Assembly: GCA_016931155.1 (NCBI GenBank)
Contig: JAFGFJ010000004.1
Coordinates: 1-50,854 of the forward strand
Length of the DNA stretch: 50,854 nucleotides
Source of the DNA: Candidatus Dojkabacteria bacterium
GTDB lineage: Bacteria > Patescibacteriota > Dojkabacteria > B142 > JAFGFJ01
Direction of reading: 5' to 3'
Shown: positions 9,646 to 19,617 of the stretch, one piece after another
Layout: each line of letters opens with the position of its first letter
Position numbering within the stretch: position 1 is the stretch's first letter
Made by a program: the position numbers and the translations under genes
The notes under the pieces: generated by a model
What the model saw: the letters and a program-made list of their open reading frames with translations, nothing else
The model's database searches: none
What the model was told of the DNA's origin: nothing

Positions 9646-10566
9646 TTAGCTCCCAGTTCCTAGTTTCTCAATATTACTCGGTGTTAAAAGCACATAGTCA
9701 AAGATGGAGGGCACCTGAGGGTATAGAGGTATTTTTGTAATGACAGTAGGGGCAGGAGTAGTCCCAAACTGATCTACATCAAGGGCATATCCTGTAGCTT
9801 CATACACCCTCATCTGATCGTCTATTACTCCAGTCGCCCTCACAGTCAGCAGAGTATATCCATCCTCTCTCATAATTGGTCTAAAACTTAAGTTGATAAG
9901 CTCATCACCTGGCTGAAGACCAGTAGTATCCCCAACAACGAATTCTGTACTTGTCTGCACTGTCCCAAGATATGGTCGGAAAGCCAACACATGGTTTTCT
10001 GGAGGCGAATCATTTAGAGGATCGTTCCCGTGAGTGGTCATCACCCCCAATGGATCAAAAACATCACTTATACTCATATATTCACCGCCTCTTCTGAAAC
10101 CCAAAGTAAAAGTCATTGCTGTCTGCCCGGTCCAGTCGACCCTCAAAAGGTTTCTGTAGCCGCCCAGATACATAGTAAATAATTCATCTTTTTGGAGGGT
10201 ATAATCTTCTATATCCTTATTGTCCTCAATAGTCATTGTCACTTGAGAAATATTGTCATTGTCAACAATCGTACAAGTAATCCCTTTACCTGACATTGAA
10301 CAACTTGCATTTTCATCAACCAGAGAAGGATCAGAAATAATTTCAGACAAGTCGTACTCTGGACTTCCAAAAGCGTATATCGTTCCGATAATAGCCTGTT
10401 CAGCTCTGTCAAGATATCTCTCGTACTCTTTGGTAGTAGTCTGTTGTTCAACGTCTTTTGAAGCAATCAAGATCACAGAGACAACTATTACAGTAATAAT
10501 AGTAAGGACAAGAAGCGTAATTACCATTATTTGTCCTTTGTTGTTATTTTTTAATGATTTAATCAT
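9646..10566 (-). CDS. PilX-like/type IV pilus-associated protein
   Basis: Start re-assigned to ATG at 10566: MIKSLKNNNKGQIMVITLLVLTIITVIVVSVILIASKDVEQQTTTKEYERYLDRAEQA; last gene of the pilus operon. Confidence 0.7.
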   Translation of the reverse strand: MIKSLKNNNKGQIMVITLLVLTIITVIVVSVILIASKDVEQQTTTKEYERYLDRAEQAIIGTIYAFGSPEYDLSEIISDPSLVDENASCSMSGKGITCTIVDNDNISQVTMTIEDNKDIEDYTLQKDELFTMYLGGYRNLLRVDWTGQTAMTFTLGFRRGGEYMSISDVFDPLGVMTTHGNDPLNDSPPENHVLAFRPYLGTVQTSTEFVVGDTTGLQPGDELINLSFRPIMREDGYTLLTVRATGVIDDQMRVYEATGYALDVDQFGTTPAPTVITKIPLYPQVPSIFDYVLLTPSNIEKLGTGS

Positions 10567-11236
10567 AGAATCGTGTATAAAAAGAACTACATGTCCTGCT
10601 AAAGGATAAACTGGAATCACAGTAGAATGCAAGAGTAGGGGACTCAAAATTCGGAATACGAACCGGAGCAGATCCTGATCCAGTACTCCCACTTACTCCT
10701 GGGTAATTCCTTGTAGATATAGCAGTTTGCTGAACAACATTTGAAATATTCAGGGCACCTCCCCTGTAAGAACCAACAATAGTCACGAGTATAGTTCTCT
10801 TATCAAGTGTTTTATCAAAACCGATATCAAAAAATAGCTTATCTATAGTCATGTATTCAGGGCTTCTTTCTTGTATGCTTCCATTGTCATCGTACTTGCA
10901 CACCCCCTTCGTACCGTCTTCATTATCACAAAGCTTCCAGCTGAATTTACCTGACATTGCAAGTACCCCCTCGCACACCGCTTCGTCGTTTTCACCAACA
11001 CAATGGTTTATTACTTGTGAGTTTCTTATATCTCTTTTGATATTTGACAAGATATTTGATATTTCTTCACGCACATTAGCACGTGCAGCCGTCTTTGCTG
11101 CCACAGACAGTGAAATGATCATAACATTTGTAAGCATCACAAGCATGACAGCAATTATCGCCAGAGAAACAACTATCTCAAGAAGAGAATAAGCCTTCTT
11201 ATCAACTACCTGTTTTAATCTGAAAACAATATTCAT
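10559..11236 (-). CDS. Type IV pseudopilin (PilW/GspJ-like)
   Basis: Class III signal-like KKAYSLLEIVVSLAIIAVMLVML. Confidence 0.8.
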   Translation of the reverse strand: MNIVFRLKQVVDKKAYSLLEIVVSLAIIAVMLVMLTNVMIISLSVAAKTAARANVREEISNILSNIKRDIRNSQVINHCVGENDEAVCEGVLAMSGKFSWKLCDNEDGTKGVCKYDDNGSIQERSPEYMTIDKLFFDIGFDKTLDKRTILVTIVGSYRGGALNISNVVQQTAISTRNYPGVSGSTGSGSAPVRIPNFESPTLAFYCDSSLSFSRTCSSFYTRFYD

Positions 11237-11270
11237 GTTATACCTTTTTGATAAACCAATAGTTAGAGGT

Positions 11271-11843
11271 CTACCTGCTCATTATATTAAAATTCCCCTT
11301 TCTAAAAGCCTGAACTTTTTCTACTACCTTTTCGCCACCTATCTCATAAACAACGACTGATACTACACTGTATGTTCCGTCCTCATCAAGCAGCTGCTTA
11401 AAAATAATCTGATTACACATAACCACATTAATTTCTGGCACATCAACTTTGTAAAGCCTATATGCCTCACTACCCTGAGTACATTCACCTGCACTTATTT
11501 CGTCAACAAACGGACTGACTGACTCGAGAGAGGCTACTCCCACACCTTCCTCCTGTCCCGAGGGGAGTGTTTTATTGATCTTATAAGAGCCAACGAGACC
11601 AGATACAGCTGCATTGCCACCAATTGATGGGATAATGTTTAGAGGAACGGGAGATTTTACAAGCTCAAGTGTTTGAACCAGTATTTCATTTGCTGTATTT
11701 TCTATTTCATTCTCCTTGGCAAGCCTGAGCGATTGGCTGGTCATACTGATGGCAACTACCATAGTCGTAGAAGCAACTCCAAGAGATATTATTACCTCAG
11801 CAAGACTAAACGCTTTTTTTCTTTTCCAGAATAATTTCCTCAT
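11271..11843 (-). CDS. Type IV pseudopilin (PilV/GspI-like)
   Basis: KRKKAFSLAEVIISLGVASTTMVVAISMTSQSL. Confidence 0.8.
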   Translation of the reverse strand: MRKLFWKRKKAFSLAEVIISLGVASTTMVVAISMTSQSLRLAKENEIENTANEILVQTLELVKSPVPLNIIPSIGGNAAVSGLVGSYKINKTLPSGQEEGVGVASLESVSPFVDEISAGECTQGSEAYRLYKVDVPEINVVMCNQIIFKQLLDEDGTYSVVSVVVYEIGGEKVVEKVQAFRKGNFNIMSR

Positions 11844-11845
11844 TA

Positions 11846-12439
11846 CTACAATTTAATATAGCTTATTTGGTTATTTTCCGCATCAAACCTGATTTTCTGG
11901 TTGAGATTCGTATTTTCAAAACTGATAACAATATCACAAATATTTTTTGTAGTTCTCACCGCACCAATATCTGAAAAAAGTCTCATATTCCCACTTACAC
12001 GCTCAAACAAAACACCCTGACAGTCATAACTGCTTCCCTCATCCACTTCAATTGATATATCACTATATATCAACTGTTTCAAATTTGCAGTTTCCACATT
12101 GCATATATAATCATCCACTCCTGAACCAATAGATGAAGCCTTATCGCAATAATAAAGAGCGTAATTATCGCCTTCAAAAACGAGGGCATAAGCATCTACT
12201 TTTGCTTCCAGAACACTGTTTACTTTTTTTGATGTACTGAGAGAACTGTTTCTTGCTTTATTCCGTGCCAATTCAGTACTTGCAAATACTTCTCTTGCCG
12301 CCTGTTTTAGCAGGGCAGTCTGCCTGAATCTTACAAGACCAACAATACTCAGACTCCCAAGTACGGCCACTATTGCAATCACAACAATAAGCTCAAGAAA
12401 ACTTATCCCCTTATTTTGTTTGATCCATTTCATACTCAC
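11846..12439 (-). CDS. Type IV pseudopilin (GspH/FimT-like)
   Basis: KQNKGISFLELIVVIAIVAVLGSLSIVGLVRFRQTALLKQAAREVFASTELARNKA. Confidence 0.85.
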   Translation of the reverse strand: MSMKWIKQNKGISFLELIVVIAIVAVLGSLSIVGLVRFRQTALLKQAAREVFASTELARNKARNSSLSTSKKVNSVLEAKVDAYALVFEGDNYALYYCDKASSIGSGVDDYICNVETANLKQLIYSDISIEVDEGSSYDCQGVLFERVSGNMRLFSDIGAVRTTKNICDIVISFENTNLNQKIRFDAENNQISYIKL

Positions 12440-13291
12440 TTATAAGAGCGGAAAAATAAAACCAAAAATCTCTTTTGAAAACAAAAATCCAAAAACGGCT
12501 CCAATAGACAAAAACGGGACAAACGGAAGTCTCAGACCTCTTAGTTTCCCTTTTTTTATTGCAACTATAAGCCCAATGATTGAACCAATTACAAAAGCAA
12601 TATAAAAGCCAACTACTGAACCCTTCCAAGAAGATATAAGACCAAGCATTGCTGCAATTCGGATATCACCACCACCCATACCTTCACCTTTTGTCACAAA
12701 TACCAGAACAGCTATAAATAGAGCAGAAACAATACCGGAAATGATGTTGAAAAAGGGATAAATAATTATCACATTATCAATGCTTATCGAAGAACTTAAT
12801 GAAAAGCCTTTATAAACAAACAGGGCTAAATTCACGAAAACCAAAATCGCTACCAGTGGTATAGAAAGCTTATCAGGTACTTCCTGATAACAATAATCAT
12901 AAGCTGCAAAAAAAACGAAAATCGACAGAAAAAGACCGATCAAAAGGGCAAACGCAAGATATCGAAAAATTGAATCAGTTGAAAGCAGATCTATCTCCCC
13001 GATAAATCTTATTTGGGATAAAACAAAGACTGCCCCCGTTACAACCTCCACAAAAGGATAATATTCTGGAATTTGCTTCCGACAATGTTTGCATTTTCCA
13101 CCCTGCAAAAAGTAAGAGAGTAGGGGAATAAGCTCAAGAGGACCCAGCTTATGCTTGCAATGAGGACATTCCGATCTATCATTGATAAACTTTTTTTTTG
13201 CCCTGATTCTTGGGACTAAAACTGTAATAAAACTTCCAATACAGAGACCAAACACAAATACTATTGAGAACAGCACAAGATAAATTGACAT
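12440..13291 (-). CDS. pilD: Prepilin peptidase / N-methyltransferase (A24 family)
   Basis: Two CxxC pairs (CPHCKHK, CKHCRKQ), catalytic Asp context AAYDYCYQEVPDKLSIP and GMGGGDIRIAAMLG (GxGD), multiple TMs. Confidence 0.93.
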   Translation of the reverse strand: MSIYLVLFSIVFVFGLCIGSFITVLVPRIRAKKKFINDRSECPHCKHKLGPLELIPLLSYFLQGGKCKHCRKQIPEYYPFVEVVTGAVFVLSQIRFIGEIDLLSTDSIFRYLAFALLIGLFLSIFVFFAAYDYCYQEVPDKLSIPLVAILVFVNLALFVYKGFSLSSSISIDNVIIIYPFFNIISGIVSALFIAVLVFVTKGEGMGGGDIRIAAMLGLISSWKGSVVGFYIAFVIGSIIGLIVAIKKGKLRGLRLPFVPFLSIGAVFGFLFSKEIFGFIFPLL

Positions 13292-13293
13292 TT

Positions 13294-13764
13294 CTATTTT
13301 CTAATATCTGCAAACTTACTGGTGCTCGTTCCAATATCAATAACACCACTTTCCTTATCAGCCCCCAAAACATAACCGTCTCTCTCAACCTTATAACAAT
13401 AGACAGTTCCTGAACTATCGCTTTCCAAAGTTGGACTGCAAAGACTTGCGCCCCCCCCTTTCGGTTTGACAAGCCCCTCAACTTTTACTTTTCTAGGCTC
13501 AATATTTCTTCCAGCAATTATTATCTCTTCTTCACCCCAGGTAATATCTCCCTCAGTCGGGATTCTCCCGGTCTGTGTCTGTACTCTTGTAATTTCAGAC
13601 TTTATTTCCTCAAGAGCCTTAAGCCTTAGGGAATCTCTCGAAGATCTCTGAAGAACCCCAACTCCAAAAACCGACATAACAGTCAGCACCCCAATTATTG
13701 CAACAACAACTATTATCTCTATCAGAGTAAAACCCTTTTTATCAAATCCGGTTGTATTTCCCAC
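13294..13764 (-). CDS. Type IV prepilin
   Basis: DKKGFTLIEIIVVVAIIGVLTVMSVFGV canonical class III signal; contains a G8 homopolymer. Confidence 0.9.
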   Translation of the reverse strand: MGNTTGFDKKGFTLIEIIVVVAIIGVLTVMSVFGVGVLQRSSRDSLRLKALEEIKSEITRVQTQTGRIPTEGDITWGEEEIIIAGRNIEPRKVKVEGLVKPKGGGASLCSPTLESDSSGTVYCYKVERDGYVLGADKESGVIDIGTSTSKFADIRK

Positions 13765-13776
13765 AATAAGCTTAAA

Positions 13777-14232
13777 TTATGGTCTTCCAAATAATTGCTC
13801 GCAGGAAGCATTTACATCAGCCCCTTCCTCAAACCACTCACCATTTTCCAGGACAGCACCAAGAGCGTATCCACCTGATGTCCTCTCATAACAATACCTT
13901 GTTCCATTTGCATCAGTATCGCCTCCACCAAGATTAAACCCTACCTGTTTTGCTATTCCCTTCAACTCAACAGAAATAAACACATTCCCATTTCTTTCAA
14001 GAACAACCTTATTGCTTTGAAAGTCTATGTCTGTTGATTCAGGATACTGATTGTACAACTCGTAGTAGCTCTGTATTGCCATAGCAATATCGTCAACAGT
14101 ATTTCTTCTTTGAGCATCCCTCGAAGCCCTCTGTGCAAGACTTATCCCAAATACGGTCATTCCAAGTATCACGGCTATTATTGCCATCGTGACAAGAAGT
14201 TCAACAAGAGTAAACCCTTTTTTATTTTTCAT
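13777..14232 (-). CDS. Type IV prepilin
   Basis: MKNKKGFTLVELLVTMAIIAVILGMTVFGI. Confidence 0.92.
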   Translation of the reverse strand: MKNKKGFTLVELLVTMAIIAVILGMTVFGISLAQRASRDAQRRNTVDDIAMAIQSYYELYNQYPESTDIDFQSNKVVLERNGNVFISVELKGIAKQVGFNLGGGDTDANGTRYCYERTSGGYALGAVLENGEWFEEGADVNASCEQLFGRP

Positions 14233-14268
14233 GAGTATAAATTTTATAAACTAAATTAAAACAAATTT

Positions 14269-15489
14269 TTATTGAACGAACTGTCCGATCTGATAAATAG
14301 GAAGATAGATTGCAACTGCCAGAAGCCCGACCAACCCCCCTACAAACAAAAGAATAAGAGGTTCCATAAGCTTTGTCAAATTGTTGGTAATCTGATTTAC
14401 CTCATTGTCGTAAAATTCGGCAAGACTTTCAAGAATCTGATCGAGACTACCAGTTTCTTCTCCTGTCGCAATCATTTGACTGACAATAAGAGGAATATAT
14501 TTACTCTTGGAAAGAGGTACTGCAAGGGGAATTCCCTTACTTACATCTTCTGCAGCAGAAGAAAGTGCATTTTGGAAGTGAATGTTCGACATCGAATTTG
14601 TTACTGTTTTTATTGTATCAATTATAGGAATACCGCTTACTAGAAGCATATGTGTCAGCCTTGTGAGCTGAGTAATTTGAATTTTTGTATTCAAAGGACC
14701 AAAAACCGGGATTTTTAAAAGAAGCTTATCAGTAAACTCTCTTCCGCTCTTCGTCCCTCTGTAATACCTGAAGGCAAAAATAATCAATCCAGTGCCCCCA
14801 ACAATTGAAATAAATCCGATGGGGCTTTTTACGAAATTTCCGAAAGCTACAAGTAGCCTGGTAACAATTGGAAGTTCTGCTCCCCCAAAATCAGCATACA
14901 ATTCTTCAACAGCAGGCACCATAAACAGTATCATTACAAAAAGAACTACTACTACAGCTACAAGGATAATAACAGGGTAGATCATTGCACTCCTTATCTT
15001 TGACTGTATATCATTCGATTTTTCAAGATCAATAGAGATTTGTGTTATTACTTCTGAGAGATTTCCGCTTTGTTCTCCAGCTCTCAAAAGACTAAGCTGA
15101 ACCTCATTAAACATCGATTTGCGCTTGGAAAAAGCAGAAGAGAGTGTGTTCCCACCTTTTACCTCCTCCAAAATACTATTTAGCTCATTTCTAAACCCTT
15201 CATTCGTTGTCTGCTGAACCAGGATATCTAGTGACTGGGTAATAGGGAGACCCGCAGAAAGCATTACTGACATTTGTTTTGTAAAAAATACTTTGTCCTT
15301 GAGAGGAATCCCTCCTATCTGCACGCTGCCAATTTTTTTGAGGCTAAAACCGATACTATCGTCTATATTGACCACAATAAGATCCTGCCCATGAAGAGCA
15401 TTAAGAACTTCCTCTCTGGATGTTGCCTCCATCTCACCCTCAATCCTTTCACCCGTTTTTTTTGTAGCAATATATCTAAAGTTTGCCAT
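14269..15489 (-). CDS. pilC: Type IV pilus inner membrane platform protein
   Basis: GspF/PilC fold: IPLKDKVFFTKQMSVMLSAGLPITQSLDIL, TGEETGSLDQILESLAEFYDNEV, LMEPLILLFVGGLVGLLAVAIYLPIYQIGQFV. Confidence 0.95.
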   Translation of the reverse strand: MANFRYIATKKTGERIEGEMEATSREEVLNALHGQDLIVVNIDDSIGFSLKKIGSVQIGGIPLKDKVFFTKQMSVMLSAGLPITQSLDILVQQTTNEGFRNELNSILEEVKGGNTLSSAFSKRKSMFNEVQLSLLRAGEQSGNLSEVITQISIDLEKSNDIQSKIRSAMIYPVIILVAVVVVLFVMILFMVPAVEELYADFGGAELPIVTRLLVAFGNFVKSPIGFISIVGGTGLIIFAFRYYRGTKSGREFTDKLLLKIPVFGPLNTKIQITQLTRLTHMLLVSGIPIIDTIKTVTNSMSNIHFQNALSSAAEDVSKGIPLAVPLSKSKYIPLIVSQMIATGEETGSLDQILESLAEFYDNEVNQITNNLTKLMEPLILLFVGGLVGLLAVAIYLPIYQIGQFVQ

Positions 15490-17321
15490 TATGCTTTCTT
15501 CATAAGTCTAACAAGTTCTTCAGGTCTTGTCGTATGCTTTTGAGCATCTTCCACAGAAATTTCTCCCTCTCTGATAAGATCAACAAGAGATCTTTCAAGA
15601 GTAACCATTCCCACATCAAAGCTCGTCTGAATAATGTTATCTATCTGATAGGTCTTTCCCTCACGAATAGCATTTCTAACAGCAGGTGTCCCAATCATTA
15701 TTTCAGTTACAGCACGCCTTCCACCGCTTTTTACAGGGATAAGCCTTTGTGAAATAACAGCAGAAATTACATTTGAAAGCTGTGATCTGATCTGAGCCTG
15801 CTGATGCTGAGGAAAGACGTCAATTATTCTGTCTATTGTCTGAACTGCAGTGTTTGTATGCAAAGTAGCAAACACAAGGTGACCAGTTTCTGCAACTGTA
15901 ATAGCTGCTGCAATAGTCTCAAAATCCCGCATCTCTCCCACAACCACAACATTTGGATCCTGTCTCAATACAGCCCTTAGAGCATTATCCCAGCTCAATG
16001 TATCTTTATGCATTTCCCTTTGATCGACAAGAGATGCTCCTTTGGGATAAACATATTCAATAGGATCTTCTATTGAAATAATATGTTTTCTTTGTTTTGA
16101 ATTTATCTCCTGAACCATTGCAGCAATAGTAGTACTTTTACCACTTCCAGTAGGACCGGTTACTAGAACAAATCCCTGTGGTATCTCAATAAATTCATTG
16201 GCAATTTGAGGAAGTTTCAATTCCTGTATAGTTCGAATCTTCGAAGGCAAGAACCTGAATGCAGCAGCCATATTTCCTTTCTCGTGATAGACATTAATCC
16301 TAAATCTTGCATTCTCTCCATACTCGTAAGACAAGTCTACTTCTTTTGTTTCTTTCAAAGTTTTCTTCTGATCTTCAGTCAGTATTGAAGAAATGAACCT
16401 TTCTATATGTTTCCCTTCTAAAATTGCAGTACCTACCTTGTCAAGAGTTCCGTCCACCCTCATAAAGACCGGATAACCAACCCCAAAATGCAAATCAGAT
16501 GCATTCTTCAAAAGTACGAGATCAAAATACCTTTCTATGGTCGCTGTATTTGGATCTATACTCTGAGCCAGGACTTCTTCTTCAGAAGGCGTTCCGGTTT
16601 CTTCATTAATTTCCATATCATTTGGCTCGGAATCCATAGAGATAGTTTTTATTCGTTCGAATGCTGGAGATTCAAGATCTTCCGTATTAACTTCACTACT
16701 TATAGCAGGAAGCTCCTCAGGTAATTCTCCGGAGATAGCCGAAGTCACTTCCATCTGTTGCAATTCCTTACCCGCTGTCTTCACTTCATTTCCAGAACTT
16801 GTACTCACTGTTTCTTCCAAAGTTTCACTCAAAGGGGGCAAAGTTTCACCAACAGATCCCTCCACCGGAGCAGTATTTGCGGAATTTTCTACAAGAGCTT
16901 CTAAAGATGGAGCCGGGTTATTTCCCGCCTGCTCACCTGCCAATGTTTGTTGAGTACCAACTGGAAGGTCAGACGAAACAGAAGAAATGTCAACTTGTTC
17001 TGAAGAATCACTTGGAAGGGGAGGACCCTTTATCTCCTTGACTCCTTCCCCCGTAATATTAACCTCTTGTCCTGGCAACATCGTTGGAACTTTTTTGCTT
17101 TCCTCATGCTCAATTTCACCATTATTGTAAGACTCTGATGGAGCTTTCATTTCTTCTGACTCAACTCCGGTCTCAACCGAAATCCCATTTTTATCCTGTG
17201 TTGGAGTATTATCCACAGGACTTTGCTGACCTCCAGCCATTCCAGCTTTTGTAACTACTGGCTCAGCAGGAGTAATCTTCTGATCTCCATCATTCTTCTT
17301 TGCAATACTTATAAAGGGCAT
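15489..17321 (-). CDS. pilT: PilT-type ATPase with a long low-complexity N-terminal extension
   Basis: Walker A GPTGSGKSTTIAAM, IEDPIEYV, LRQDPNVVVVGEMRDFETI, ETGHLVFATLHTNTAVQTIDRIIDVFP; about 250 extra N-terminal residues. Confidence 0.95.
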   Translation of the reverse strand: MPFISIAKKNDGDQKITPAEPVVTKAGMAGGQQSPVDNTPTQDKNGISVETGVESEEMKAPSESYNNGEIEHEESKKVPTMLPGQEVNITGEGVKEIKGPPLPSDSSEQVDISSVSSDLPVGTQQTLAGEQAGNNPAPSLEALVENSANTAPVEGSVGETLPPLSETLEETVSTSSGNEVKTAGKELQQMEVTSAISGELPEELPAISSEVNTEDLESPAFERIKTISMDSEPNDMEINEETGTPSEEEVLAQSIDPNTATIERYFDLVLLKNASDLHFGVGYPVFMRVDGTLDKVGTAILEGKHIERFISSILTEDQKKTLKETKEVDLSYEYGENARFRINVYHEKGNMAAAFRFLPSKIRTIQELKLPQIANEFIEIPQGFVLVTGPTGSGKSTTIAAMVQEINSKQRKHIISIEDPIEYVYPKGASLVDQREMHKDTLSWDNALRAVLRQDPNVVVVGEMRDFETIAAAITVAETGHLVFATLHTNTAVQTIDRIIDVFPQHQQAQIRSQLSNVISAVISQRLIPVKSGGRRAVTEIMIGTPAVRNAIREGKTYQIDNIIQTSFDVGMVTLERSLVDLIREGEISVEDAQKHTTRPEELVRLMKKA

Positions 17322-17454
17322 TTTGGACAGTTAATAATTAATTTTTTACTTTAGTAATTTGTCTCAGACAATTTAACAGATTTTTCGATATTTATTAACA
17401 CCTGTATGTTTTCAATTATTTCTCATCTATTTAATTGTGCCGGTTCATCCACGA

Positions 17455-19536
17455 TTATTTATTTGCCACTCTCAATATTTCTTCTACAGTAGTAAGTCCA
17501 TCAAGAGCTTTCATAAAACCATCCTGAATCATCGTTTCCATTCCCTTTTCAATAGCCATCTTCTCAATTTCCTCTACAGAACGGTGCTCCATAACAAGTC
17601 TGCCAATTTTCTCATTGAATCCAAGAGTCTCAAATATCGCCATCCTTCCCTGATACCCGGTGTCTCCACATTTCGGGCAACCCTTTCCTCTGTATAGGTA
17701 TACCTCATTACTCGGAGGTTTTACTGCCTGCATTTTTATAATTTCCGACGAAGGTATCTGGCTGGTATCCTTAGTGCTTACTTTGCCAGGTACAGAAGCA
17801 GGATCAAAAGATTTCGGATAAGAAAACATATCAAATCCCTTGAGACCCGCCAGGACTTTATGTATTTTTTCAACTATTGGAGGTGGGGCGATATATTTTT
17901 CCTTACAGTTTTCGCAGATTTTCCTCACAAGCCTTTGACCGACTGAAACATTAATAGTAGAAGCAAGCAGAAACGGTTCAACCCCCATATCAAGAAGACG
18001 GGGAAGAGCCCCTGCCGCACTATTGGTATGAAGAGTCGCCAGAACCAGGTGACCTGTGAGAGCCGCCTGTACTGCAAGGGCAGCTGTTTCAGCATCACGA
18101 ATTTCTCCCACCATTATTATGTCCGGATCCTGCCTCAAAAAAGATCGAAGACCATTCGCAAAAGAAAGACCTACCTCTTCATTTATTTGCACCTGGGTAA
18201 CCCCTTCTACTCTTATTTCAACCGGATCCTCAAGAGTCATTATATTTACTTCCTGCGTATTTAGTATCTTAAGTGAACTTGCAAGAGTCTGGGTTTTTCC
18301 ACTTCCTGTTGGACCTGTCACAAGAACTATCCCTTGAGTTTTCGCCAGTGCTTCCCTATATGTTTTCAGTGAAGTACCTCTCAGTCCAGTATCTTCGAGA
18401 TTCATAATCCCTCCTCCTTTTTCAAGAAGCCTCATTACAACCTTCTCTCCATATATTGAGGGCATGATTGAAATCCTTATATCTACAGCTCTATCAGCAA
18501 CCTTAATCTGAAACCTGCCATCTTGAGGAACTCGATGTTCATCAATCTTTAAATTTGAAAGAATTTTCAGCCTTGAGACAATAGAGCTTGAAAGCTTCCG
18601 GGGAAGCGTTAACCTCTCAGACAAAACCCCGTTTAGTCTATATCTGACTGCTACCTTACTTTCACGGGGCTCAATATGAATATCAGAAGCGTTAAACCTG
18701 GTAGCATACTCAAGAACCATATTTACAATCCTCGAGACAGGAGCAGATCCTAAGTCTGCCCCGGATAAATCCTGTTCTTTCCCGATAACCGGACCTATCA
18801 CAAAAGCTTCACCGACATCTTCAAGTGCCTCGGTTACTTCTTCTTCAATTTTTACACTGTACTTTGTATCAAGTACCTTCTTTATATCTGTAGGAGTAGC
18901 ATAATAGGGTGCTATTTTCTTGCCGATAACAGCTTCGATGTAATTGACCTTTTGGATATCAATCGGATCGGTCATTGCCACCTTTATGTAATCACCAACC
19001 AGCTCAAAGGCAATTGCACTGTTTTTCTGTGCCGCTTCAAAAGGAATTTTTTGTATTATTTCAGTGGAAATTACTAGCTCACCAAGCTCAATAAAGGGAA
19101 TCCCTGTTATCTCCGATTTCGTCTTGAAAAGATCATTTTCAGAAATCAAACCTTTCTCCACCGCCAGAGATTCAGCACTTCTTCCGGTACTGGCAGACTC
19201 AAACTTCAATGCTTTATACTTTTCAGTATCAATAACTCCTTTCTCAATAAGCTTTGAAAGGACATTAATTGCCCCGGTTCCGTGACTAATCGGAGAAGAT
19301 ACCGGAGCAGACACCGGAGCTTGTGTAGAAACGGTCTGTATTGCACCAGCATCTGACCCCACTGCAGCAGGGACTTCTGCAGGAACAGGATTCTGACCAG
19401 ATGTGTTTGATAGTTGATTTAATCCTGCTGGAGAAACTCCCTTGTCCGGAGCAGATCCATTTACTGGAGCACCCTGAACGAGAGCTTGAAGGTTCGAATC
19501 TAAACTTGAGTTTGTATTATTGACATTGCCGGGCAT
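17455..19536 (-). CDS. pilB: Type IV pilus assembly/extension ATPase
   Basis: GspE/PilB: N-terminal MshEN-like domain, GPTGSGKTQTLASSL, LRQDPDIIMVGEIRDAETA, ALTGHLVLATLHTNSA, zinc motif CPKCGDTGYQGR. Confidence 0.95.
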   Translation of the reverse strand: MPGNVNNTNSSLDSNLQALVQGAPVNGSAPDKGVSPAGLNQLSNTSGQNPVPAEVPAAVGSDAGAIQTVSTQAPVSAPVSSPISHGTGAINVLSKLIEKGVIDTEKYKALKFESASTGRSAESLAVEKGLISENDLFKTKSEITGIPFIELGELVISTEIIQKIPFEAAQKNSAIAFELVGDYIKVAMTDPIDIQKVNYIEAVIGKKIAPYYATPTDIKKVLDTKYSVKIEEEVTEALEDVGEAFVIGPVIGKEQDLSGADLGSAPVSRIVNMVLEYATRFNASDIHIEPRESKVAVRYRLNGVLSERLTLPRKLSSSIVSRLKILSNLKIDEHRVPQDGRFQIKVADRAVDIRISIMPSIYGEKVVMRLLEKGGGIMNLEDTGLRGTSLKTYREALAKTQGIVLVTGPTGSGKTQTLASSLKILNTQEVNIMTLEDPVEIRVEGVTQVQINEEVGLSFANGLRSFLRQDPDIIMVGEIRDAETAALAVQAALTGHLVLATLHTNSAAGALPRLLDMGVEPFLLASTINVSVGQRLVRKICENCKEKYIAPPPIVEKIHKVLAGLKGFDMFSYPKSFDPASVPGKVSTKDTSQIPSSEIIKMQAVKPPSNEVYLYRGKGCPKCGDTGYQGRMAIFETLGFNEKIGRLVMEHRSVEEIEKMAIEKGMETMIQDGFMKALDGLTTVEEILRVANK

Positions 19537-19617
19537 GGACAGATTTATTCACAACAAACAGCTCCTTTGACTGAAGGAGTAAAATTACTTATTCTATCGT
19601 AAGTAAATTACTATTCG

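Noticed and set aside
17209-17217. TTATCCACA DnaA-box match
   Set aside because: Lies inside the pilT coding sequence as a single hit; about one such match is expected by chance in a window of this size and composition.
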